From assembly GCA_937967535.1 (NCBI GenBank), contig CALCMV010000440.1, positions 1 through 16,464 on the forward strand: a stretch of 16,464 nt of DNA. Direction: 5' to 3'. Positions 1-5,898 of this stretch are shown piece by piece (position 1 is the first letter of the stretch; every line of letters starts with the position of its first letter). Under the pieces are notes generated by a model. The model ran no database searches, was not told the origin of the DNA, and was given only the letters and a program-made list of their open reading frames with translations. Source of the DNA: an uncultured Saprospiraceae bacterium (GTDB lineage Bacteria > Bacteroidota > Bacteroidia > Chitinophagales > Saprospiraceae). Position numbers and translations under genes: made by a program.

Positions 1-195
1 TTTTTTATCAAAAAATTATAAAATTTAATTAATTGAATATTTTTTACCTTAATAAAAATAAAATAACTGATAATCAATTACTTACGATTTAAACCCGAAT
101 TTCCCAGTTACCTAATTTCCAAAATGTCCAAAGTCCAGTAATTAATAACTAACTAACAAATTAAGTATTTTTTGACATTCAAAATTTTTCATTCA

Positions 196-213
196 TCCCG
201 ATAATTATCGGGA
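196..213 (-). terminator. perfect 18-bp palindrome, possible terminator
   Basis: The sequence tcccgataattatcggga is its own reverse complement. As RNA it can fold into a 7-bp stem with an AATT loop. It lies 36 bp beyond the stop codon of the 250..879 gene, where a terminator would be expected. There is no immediate T run after it on the minus strand, so it may instead be a bidirectional stop, an mRNA 3' end stabiliser or a dispersed palindromic repeat. Confidence 0.35.
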
Positions 214-234
214 CAAAATTGGCGAACACATTGT
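214..234. repeat. left copy of a 21-bp inverted repeat
   Basis: These 21 bases are the exact reverse complement of 3527..3547; the core reads ggcgaacacattgt here. The two copies flank the three leftward genes at 250..3479. This copy ends 15 bp from the stop codon at 250 and directly abuts the 18-bp palindrome. No transposase is present. It may be a dispersed intergenic element instead of the boundary of a unit. Confidence 0.6.
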
Positions 235-249
235 AATTTATCTCATTAC

Positions 250-879
250 TTATAATTTCAAATCAATTACTTTGTAGGCTACATTGACATTCAGCATGTC
301 GTGGGGATTATTGTATTCGAGTGTTTTTTGGATTTTGCTGATGTCCAGTTTTCGGGTTTGTTTATTGTTGATGTAAATATTGGCTGTTGCACTTCCTTTG
401 AAATCAAGTGTTTGTATAAATTCATTGACCAACATGGCAATCATCACACTTGGTTGATTTTGGAGTGAAGTAGCGTATTGGTCGGTGATAAAAAAGTGAA
501 AATTGACCTCGCGGTTTACTTCAAAAATACTGCTGTACAGTGCCTCGCGCACTAGTTTTTTCTCTGCAAATTTATCGCCCGGAAAGGGGGCATCATTTTG
601 CAAGAGATTATTGAGCCAAGTGCTGACGTTTTTGGCATCGGTAGTGATTTTGGGATTGTTGTCATTACTGGCATACATGATGAGTAATTGACTGTTTTGC
701 TCCGCAATTTCAGCCGAACGCGCCTCGATGAGGTCAATTTGTTGTTGGGACAAACCATCCTCGGCGGTTGTCTGGCTATTGTCAATATATACAAAGTCGA
801 ATGTCTCGTAAGTTTCCGCTTGAGCATTCAAATTATAATTCATTATAAATAAAAATAATGCCAATATAGCGTATTTCAT
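250..879 (-). CDS. small exported protein of unknown function
   Basis: The 209-aa product starts with a clear Sec signal peptide: Met-Lys-Tyr, a hydrophobic core to about residue 15, and a likely cleavage near NLNAQA. It should therefore be periplasmic or on the surface. I recognise no domain. The mature part has a mixed alpha/beta look, contains no cysteine and ends in alternating hydrophobic residues (NVNVAYKVIDLKL). The last 50 residues, with an INN turn, a short helix and a terminal strand, vaguely recall the C-terminal module of the two preceding gene products, but I would not call homology by eye. It is the last gene of a three-gene leftward group, 80 bp after 960..2228, with no promoter seen between them. 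The start is chosen because it gives the signal peptide directly. The existence of the gene is fairly sure; its function is open. Confidence 0.82.
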   Translation of the reverse strand: MKYAILALFLFIMNYNLNAQAETYETFDFVYIDNSQTTAEDGLSQQQIDLIEARSAEIAEQNSQLLIMYASNDNNPKITTDAKNVSTWLNNLLQNDAPFPGDKFAEKKLVREALYSSIFEVNREVNFHFFITDQYATSLQNQPSVMIAMLVNEFIQTLDFKGSATANIYINNKQTRKLDISKIQKTLEYNNPHDMLNVNVAYKVIDLKL

Positions 880-959
880 GGTGTGTCGGTAATTTTGAAT
901 GAATGAATTTTGAACGTTTAATATGCTGTAAATTAAGCCTTTGCAAAGTTCACAAAAAA

Positions 960-2228
960 TTAATTCTCGTAAATTGTAATATGTGTAATGGTTTCGTTTT
1001 CTGCTGTGATTTTTACATTGTCAATGTTTTTTTGTAATTCGCGTAATATGAGGTCTTGACAATAATCATAAAGTACGTCGGATTCTGTTACGCCATTTTT
1101 TATGATACTTACTGGTAAATTATCATTATTGACAATGCTGATAATTTTATAGTAATCATCACCCAAATCTTTTTTGCTAACGATGGCTTTGAGCGACGTG
1201 GTGATGGTGCTTTCGTTTCTGCGTTTTTCCAGAGCAATACGTTCAATTTCTGCTTGTTTTTCTCTTTCAGTCTTTTCATTTGCAAGTCTTTCGGCTTCTG
1301 CTTTTGCTTTGGCATCGGCTTCTTTTTTCTTTTTGGCTGCCAATGCTTCTGCGGCGGCTTTTTTCTCATTTTCTGCTTTCAGACGAGCCGCTTCTTCTTC
1401 GGCTTTGCGTTTGGTTTCTGCCTTTGCGATTCTTTCGGCTTCTGCTTCTCTTTTGACATTTGCAAGTCTTTCGACTTCTGCTTTCTTTTTAGCTGCCAAT
1501 GCTGCTGCGGCGGCTTTTTTCTCATTTTCTGCTTTCAGACGAGCCGCTTCTTCTTCCGCTTCTCTTTTCGTATTTGCAAGTCTTTCGGCTTCTGCTTTAT
1601 TTTTAGCTGCCAATGCTGCGGCGGCGGCTTTTTTCTCATTTTCTGCTCTCAGACGAGCCGCTTCTTCTTCGGCTTTGCGTTTGGTTTCTGCCTTTGCGAT
1701 TCTATCGGCTTCTGCAAATCTTTCAGCTTCTAATCTGGCTTCCGCCTCTCTTTTGGTATTTGCAAATCTCTCGGCTTCCAATCTGTCCGCATCTGCCTTC
1801 CTTTTTCTATCGGCTTCTGCAAATCTTTCAGCTTCTAATCTGGCTTCCGCCTCTCTTTTGGTATTTGCAAATCTCTCGGCTTCCAATCTGTCCGCATCTG
1901 CCTTCCTTTTCCTTTCAGCTTCTGCAAATCTTTCGGCTTCCAATCTGTCCACGTCTGCCTTCCTTTTTCTTTCGGCTTCTGCAAATCTCTCAGCTTTCAA
2001 TCTCTCCGCTTCCTCTTTTTTATTGACATCAGCGATTTTTTCAGCTTCCAATCTGTCCGCGTCTGTGATTTTTTCTTCCTCTAATTTATCGGCTTGCACG
2101 TCTCCACCGGTATTTTCACCAACAAGTTCCATCTTCGCATCTTCCTCACCATTAGCAAATGTTCTGTACAATATCGCAGTGAGCGCAATCATACCTACAA
2201 TTCCCACTAATAAAATTATATCTCGCAT
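960..2228 (-). CDS. membrane-anchored long charged-helix (TolA-like architecture) protein
   Basis: The 422-aa product has one N-terminal transmembrane segment (about residues 4 to 24) with no cleavage site, so it is probably an inner-membrane signal anchor with the rest in the periplasm. Residues 38 to about 340 are almost entirely Ala, Glu, Lys and Arg in repeating units such as RLEAERFAEADRKRKADAD, which predicts a long coiled coil or single alpha-helix. At 0.15 nm per residue this would be roughly 45 nm if fully extended. Residues 340 to 422 are a small globular module containing LPV (371 to 373) and YDY (387 to 389), resembling the end of the neighbouring PKD protein. Size and layout recall TolA, but the C-terminal module does not look like TolA domain III and no tolB, pal, tolQ or tolR is adjacent, so I give no symbol. 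The stop of the PKD gene is 36 bp upstream, implying co-transcription. Confidence 0.85.
   Translation of the reverse strand: MRDIILLVGIVGMIALTAILYRTFANGEEDAKMELVGENTGGDVQADKLEEEKITDADRLEAEKIADVNKKEEAERLKAERFAEAERKRKADVDRLEAERFAEAERKRKADADRLEAERFANTKREAEARLEAERFAEADRKRKADADRLEAERFANTKREAEARLEAERFAEADRIAKAETKRKAEEEAARLRAENEKKAAAAALAAKNKAEAERLANTKREAEEEAARLKAENEKKAAAAALAAKKKAEVERLANVKREAEAERIAKAETKRKAEEEAARLKAENEKKAAAEALAAKKKKEADAKAKAEAERLANEKTEREKQAEIERIALEKRRNESTITTSLKAIVSKKDLGDDYYKIISIVNNDNLPVSIIKNGVTESDVLYDYCQDLILRELQKNIDNVKITAENETITHITIYEN
1336..1703 (-). repeat. three-copy helical module within the charged-helix gene
   Basis: Segments 1336..1433 and 1606..1703 are 98 bp each and differ at only three positions by my reading. 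A shorter third copy begins at 1492 and matches for about 66 bp. In protein this is the RLKAENEKKAAAAALAAK-type unit, seen three times. Spacings are 156 and 114 bp, both multiples of three, so the reading frame and helix are kept. Near-identity at DNA level points to recent duplication or gene conversion. Confidence 0.75.
1701..1910 (-). repeat. perfect 105-bp tandem duplication
   Basis: Bases 1701..1805 and 1806..1910 are identical by my reading. The unit encodes 35 residues made of a 19-residue piece (RLEAERFAEADRKRKADAD) plus a 16-residue piece (RLEAERFANTKREAEA). Further 19-residue (57-bp) units continue to about 2030. Because the unit length is a multiple of three, copy-number change would lengthen or shorten the helix without breaking the gene. 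Confidence 0.85.
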
Positions 2229-2264
2229 AATATTAAATTACTTTTTATTATAAAAATAACACGG

Positions 2265-3479
2265 CTACAGTTCAACGACACGTAAAGAGGTGGCTTTCCC
2301 TTCTGTGTTCGTGTTCAATACTTCCACAATGCTGATACGTTGTCCGCCCTGAATGTTGAGACTGTTGTAATAATCGTAAAATGTATCTTCAATTTGTCGT
2401 CCGTCTCGGGTCACTTTTACGGGCATATTTTCACTTGCTATATTGGGTAATAAATAGTTGTAATAGATATTTGTTTTGAGTTCGTCATTGTTGCTATTCG
2501 CTATCTCCTGAAATTTAGTTTTCATAGTGGTTGCCAAGTCCATTTCTACAGACTTCGGTGGAGGTGGGGGGGGATGCGGAGAGCCACCTTGATTTACGGG
2601 CGGTCTGTCGGCTACTCTGATGGGTGGATTGACAGTAATTGTTTGTGTATTGACGTTTTTGCCTGTACCGTTTACAGAGAGTATGACGATATAATTTCCG
2701 TCGAGATTGTATACATGTGTCGGGTTGCGCTCATGCGAGGTGTAACCATCCCCAAAATTCCATAGCCAACTTGTAGCATTGGGTGTTTTGTCCGTAAATT
2801 GAATGAGTTCTCCGGCACGCAGGCTGGTTTTATCAATGGTAAATGCTGCCGTCATATTGGGGTCTGCTACCGGAGGTGTATTGCGTTTTTGTATGGTAAC
2901 TTCGATAGTTTCGACCATATTCTCGTCGCCGTTGAGCATACGTGATACGGTGTAAGTGCCGACTTGTTTGTAGATGTGTGTCGGGTTTTGCAAAGCAGAG
3001 GAATTGGCATCGCCAAAATCCCACCAATATGCCGAAGCACCTTCGCTCTTGTCTTTAAATTGGATGGCATCGCCTGTAAAAGCAGTTTTTTTCGATATAG
3101 TAATTCCGCCTTCTGTTACGGTGATTTCATCTTCTATATCTTCCTCATTATCAATGATTTCAAAAACATAATTATACTCACAGCCTTCATTGATTTTGAC
3201 GGATATTTGTTGGGTATTTTTTTTATCGAAAACAAAGGTAGGGGAGGGTTGGTCGGAAGTTTGTCCATCCTCTGTCGTCCATTCGTAGGTAGAGATGCGG
3301 GGTAGGTTAGCCGATTTGAGTGATAGGTGTACTTCTTCACCGACTTCATATGATGCTCTCTCCGTATAAATCTCAATATCCTTCGGGCAGTCGTCGGGCT
3401 GCCGAAACAATGATACACCAATAAATATCACCGCAAGTAAGGCTACCGCCACTATCGCCATGATTATGTTTTTATCCAT
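2265..3479 (-). CDS. membrane-anchored PKD-domain protein
   Basis: The 404-aa product has an uncleaved-looking N-terminal transmembrane helix (residues 5 to 25) followed by RQPDDCPKD, so it is probably anchored in the inner membrane with the body in the periplasm. Then come an Ig/PKD-like domain (about 34 to 108, Cys31 and Cys100) and two clear PKD domains (about 122 to 198 with WWDFGD at 152 to 157; about 210 to 285 with LWNFGDG at 239 to 245), both with the NPTH(I/V)Y strand typical of the family. A proline-rich linker with six consecutive prolines follows (about 302 to 308). The C-terminal module (311 to 404) has MPV and YDYY and resembles the end of the 960..2228 product. PKD domains usually mediate protein or glycan contacts. 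It is the first gene of the leftward trio. No TAnnTTTG element was found in its 510-bp upstream gap. Confidence 0.88.
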   Translation of the reverse strand: MDKNIIMAIVAVALLAVIFIGVSLFRQPDDCPKDIEIYTERASYEVGEEVHLSLKSANLPRISTYEWTTEDGQTSDQPSPTFVFDKKNTQQISVKINEGCEYNYVFEIIDNEEDIEDEITVTEGGITISKKTAFTGDAIQFKDKSEGASAYWWDFGDANSSALQNPTHIYKQVGTYTVSRMLNGDENMVETIEVTIQKRNTPPVADPNMTAAFTIDKTSLRAGELIQFTDKTPNATSWLWNFGDGYTSHERNPTHVYNLDGNYIVILSVNGTGKNVNTQTITVNPPIRVADRPPVNQGGSPHPPPPPPKSVEMDLATTMKTKFQEIANSNNDELKTNIYYNYLLPNIASENMPVKVTRDGRQIEDTFYDYYNSLNIQGGQRISIVEVLNTNTEGKATSLRVVEL

Positions 3480-3526
3480 TTGTTGTCTTTAGTTATTTGT
3501 GGTAAATTTAAAATGAGTTTTGAATG

Positions 3527-3547
3527 ACAATGTGTTCGCCAATTTTG
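3527..3547. repeat. right copy of a 21-bp inverted repeat
   Basis: This is the exact reverse complement of 214..234, with core acaatgtgttcgcc, and it lies 47 bp upstream of the start codon of the PKD-domain gene. It also forms the left end of a larger imperfect palindrome (3527..3667). Confidence 0.6.
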
Positions 3548-3667
3548 AATTTTGAATGATAAAAAATATTTAATTTATTAGTTTTTAATTGTCAGTAGAA
3601 AATAAAGTGAAATTTAAATTAATTTGTCATTCAAAATTCATAATTCATAATTTGGCGAAGATATTGG
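3527..3667. repeat. MITE-like imperfect inverted-repeat element
   Basis: The left end (3527..3560, with ttcgccaattttgaa) and the reverse complement of the right end (3626..3667, with ttcgccaaattatgaa) align well. The main difference is one extra 7-bp unit (gaattat) in the right arm. The 65 bp between them are A/T only in large part. The layout resembles a non-autonomous miniature element or a dispersed intergenic palindrome. No target-site duplication could be identified with confidence. Confidence 0.4.
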
Positions 3668-3785
3668 AATGAATGAATCATTTGTGTGTGTTTAAATTTA
3701 CAGTGAAATTAGATGATATTTTTTTGAAATATGAAAATACTAAGTAAGTAGTTGGACTGAACTAAGCGACACTTGCAGTTTTCAT

Positions 3786-3804
3786 AATTCATTGAAAATG
3801 AATT
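3786..3804. repeat. perfect 8-bp stem, 3-bp loop hairpin
   Basis: The sequence aattcatt-gaa-aatgaatt is a perfect inverted repeat in the gene-free gap. It is purely A/T apart from the C/G pair and the loop, so the hairpin would be weak. It may be part of an AT-rich regulatory region, but no role can be assigned. Confidence 0.4.
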
Positions 3805-3976
3805 GTTTATTTAAACTTACTCTTAAACTTGTACTTCCACTTATTTAATAGTACGTACACAAAATATTTTTATTTTTTATTATTAATAATTTTAAAATAA
3901 ATAAAATATAAAAATAATATGTTGGGTCAAATCCTTATGCAAAATTTATTCCCTAAGTATATACCTCTTACATTAC

Positions 3977-4005
3977 AAAAAGTAAACACTTATTGGTTAC
4001 TTTTT
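3977..4005 (-). terminator. terminator-like hairpin at the end of the barrel gene
   Basis: Arms aaaaagtaa (3977..3985) and ttacttttt (3997..4005) are perfectly complementary around an 11-nt loop. On the minus strand the hairpin overlaps the stop codon (3990..3992) and ends in a run of five T. The stem has low GC, so strength is doubtful. Its position suggests that the 8622-to-3990 transcript ends here and the trio 3479-to-250 is separate. Confidence 0.45.
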
Positions 4006-5819
4006 TTTCCACTCAAGCGCAAAGAAATCCCTGCATTAAGCCCGAAGGCAGCATAACCCGGACCGCCTTTGAGCAAGGTCGTGTATTCGCCTCGTTTGTT
4101 GTCTCCCTCTCCTACGATGCTGTCGCTGATTTGGTAATTGCTGTCTGCTCTTAATGTGCCGGAGGTATATTGTGCGCCAACTTGTAGTGCTATATTTTGA
4201 GACATATTGTAAACCAAACCTATTCTTCCCAAAATGTTGAGATGCGGGTCAAGATTGGCTGAATTGTCGCTATCGTCGAGGGGGATATTGATGCCCAAAT
4301 TGTGAGCATCTTCGTAAAGTTCGTTAAAATGCGCTTCTACTTGTGCAGCCGTGCCATGTGCAGCATAGCTTTCGGCAGTCTGAAACCAAGTGAATTTGTT
4401 GTCAATTTCGCCTGTTGCGCTATTGTATCCTTCTTCCGGAAAACCATCGCTTTCGGTGGTGTATCTGATGCCTTCGTAATTTGCCATAGCACCACTATTG
4501 AGGCTGCTCGTAGAGGAAGAAATAAGATTGTACTGAATACCTGCATGAGCAAATATCCCGATTTTATTCTCCGGATGGGTTCTGAATTTGAGCAATAAAG
4601 GGATGCCGATATTGGTCATAGTGAAATTCTCTGTGACACCGTTCATCGTAATTATGCGCTCGTAATTTCGGTCAATTTCGGGTGCATTATGAATATTGGA
4701 AGCATATTTTACATCAAAATCGTTCACATCAAATCCGCCACTGATGCTTTGATATTGCAGACCCGCACCGATACCCAAGTTGTTAGAAAAATAGTAATCC
4801 ACTTCGATACCCAAACTAAGATTTGCCCCGCTATTGCCACTAATATCGGCAGAAAGCGGACTGCGTACCGTTTCGTAACCCCATAAAATATTGCTGTTAT
4901 TGGAAGTTACACCAAAGGCAATATTCGGATTGATGTAGAAGCCGCGTTTGTTATTGGGCGGAATCGTTTCGATTTCTATATCAATCATCACCCTTGCTTT
5001 ATCACATAAGCCGTTTTCATTGCATACTTCATATTCAAATTGGTCATTATCTATCTTTGTCTTGGGGTTTTGAGGCGTATAAGTCGCTATTCCTGAACTA
5101 CTTATAATAACTTTACCACGCTTGGGCGGTATAGTGACCTTATAAGCCAATGCCCCACCTGCCGGATTTTTGATGTTCTTTTTAAGATTAATTGACTTTT
5201 TTTGTTCTCCTCTTTTGAGATTGATGCTCATGCGCTCATCCTTCTTTGCGATGGGGGCAGTGGCTATTGATTCGGGGTCAACACGCGGTGGCGGTGGCGG
5301 TTCGGTATTGAGTCTCTTGATTTTTGCAAATTCCAAATCTCTATCAATGGTCAATTCGAGCATAACATCCGCAGTATCCAATACATATCTGCCGGATTCA
5401 TCTTTGGCTCTGAATTGTCGCTCCATCGCTACACGTACTTTTTGTTGGTCGAGTTCGGTATAATCCGCTTGCAATTTGGACAATTTAATTGTCATTCCCT
5501 TCGGATAACGCGCCATCAGTGCTTGGGTATACTCATCGGGCGTTTGCTCCACGACTTCTCTGCCGCCGTCTTCTGCGGCTTGCGAACTGACACCGTCCGT
5601 TATCTTTGCATCATCGGTAAACATGTTTTTGAAATCCTCCACTTGTTCGTCGGCATACGCCGATTTGCCCAATGGCGAGAGTTCGCAGGTATTGATATAA
5701 TTTTCAATGACCTCATCTACCTCGTCTGCCGCTTTTCTGCGCTCCTGCCAATCCAGTTTTTGAGCAGATATATTTCCCGATATTATAATTACTACAATTA
5801 AAAATAATATTTTTTTCAT
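3990..5819 (-). CDS. outer-membrane beta-barrel protein with extra N-terminal domains
   Basis: I start at 5819, not the longer in-frame 5891, because the 609-aa form opens directly with a signal peptide (MKKILFLIVVIIISGNISAQ). Residues 21 to about 172 form an alpha/beta domain that reads like an NTF2-like fold (FKNMFTDDAKI near 63 to 73, TPDEY near 93 to 97, TIDRDL near 157 to 162). A five-proline linker (174 to 178) follows, then a bacterial Ig/cadherin-like domain of the Big_9 type (about 217 to 283, GIATYTPQNP, two Cys). Residues 292 to 609 are alternating amphipathic strands of an OMP beta-barrel of the PorT-like class (GFYINPNIAFGV, LGIGAGLQYQSISGGF, FGLNAGISLRL). The barrel should sit in the outer membrane with the N-terminal part in the periplasm. 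It lies 79 bp after the 5899..8622 secreted protein, probably in one transcript. It is not a recognisable PorP/SprF. Confidence 0.87.
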   Translation of the reverse strand: MKKILFLIVVIIISGNISAQKLDWQERRKAADEVDEVIENYINTCELSPLGKSAYADEQVEDFKNMFTDDAKITDGVSSQAAEDGGREVVEQTPDEYTQALMARYPKGMTIKLSKLQADYTELDQQKVRVAMERQFRAKDESGRYVLDTADVMLELTIDRDLEFAKIKRLNTEPPPPPRVDPESIATAPIAKKDERMSINLKRGEQKKSINLKKNIKNPAGGALAYKVTIPPKRGKVIISSSGIATYTPQNPKTKIDNDQFEYEVCNENGLCDKARVMIDIEIETIPPNNKRGFYINPNIAFGVTSNNSNILWGYETVRSPLSADISGNSGANLSLGIEVDYYFSNNLGIGAGLQYQSISGGFDVNDFDVKYASNIHNAPEIDRNYERIITMNGVTENFTMTNIGIPLLLKFRTHPENKIGIFAHAGIQYNLISSSTSSLNSGAMANYEGIRYTTESDGFPEEGYNSATGEIDNKFTWFQTAESYAAHGTAAQVEAHFNELYEDAHNLGINIPLDDSDNSANLDPHLNILGRIGLVYNMSQNIALQVGAQYTSGTLRADSNYQISDSIVGEGDNKRGEYTTLLKGGPGYAAFGLNAGISLRLSGKKSNQ

Positions 5820-5898
5820 GTTTTTGAAATTGTATTGTGGTGTTGTCCCTAGTGATTGTATTTTCGTATTTAATAAATGATAACACAACACTATCCAA

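Larger units (their letters stand above)
1..249. other. AT-rich intergenic region, no gene seen
   Basis: This stretch is strongly AT-rich and has stops in all frames. It holds the end of the leftward three-gene group, a perfect 18-bp palindrome (196..213) and one arm of a distant inverted repeat (214..234). Around 108..160 there is a loose run of 7-bp-spaced words (for example aatgtcc then aaagtcc) that could be a decayed heptamer repeat. No promoter or RNA gene could be supported. Confidence 0.6.
3480..3989. other. 510-bp AT-rich gap with hairpins, no gene seen
   Basis: No open frame of useful length with coding character occurs on either strand. The gap contains a MITE-like imperfect inverted repeat (3527..3667) with 7-bp internal units, a perfect 8-bp stem hairpin (3786..3804), a short GTACGTAC palindrome (3851..3858), and the terminator-like hairpin of the leftward barrel gene (3977..4005). 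The promoter for the 2265..3479 gene should lie here, but no match to TAnnTTTG on the minus strand was found. Confidence 0.6.

Noticed and set aside
1254..2026. Other rightward Phe/Cys/Leu-rich open frames in the same repeat region
   Set aside because: They are by-products of the repeated DNA in other frames and have extreme composition.
960..2228. Naming the charged-helix protein TolA
   Set aside because: Length and architecture fit, but the similarity lies in low-complexity sequence. The C-terminal module does not resemble TolA domain III and no tol-pal neighbours are present.
1174..2253. Long rightward open frame of 359 codons opposite the charged-helix gene
   Set aside because: It is the mirror of GC-biased Ala/Glu/Lys codons, giving an Ala/Ser/Phe/Leu-only product with no natural signal or domain. 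The minus-strand gene has an anchor, a folded C-terminus and operon context.
250..3479. The trio as the membrane complex of a Bacteroidota type VI (subtype iii) or other contractile injection system
   Set aside because: Anchored proteins with coiled coil or beta domains occur there, but no sheath, tube, baseplate, spike or ATPase gene is in the window and I cannot match any of the three to TssN-TssR by motif. The flanking sequence to the left would have to be checked.
3851..3858. GTACGTAC palindrome as an operator
   Set aside because: It is only 8 bp, single copy and not placed relative to any promoter I could identify.
5820..5891. 24-codon N-terminal extension of the barrel protein gene
   Set aside because: The extension has no signal character, while the Met at 5819 starts a textbook signal peptide.
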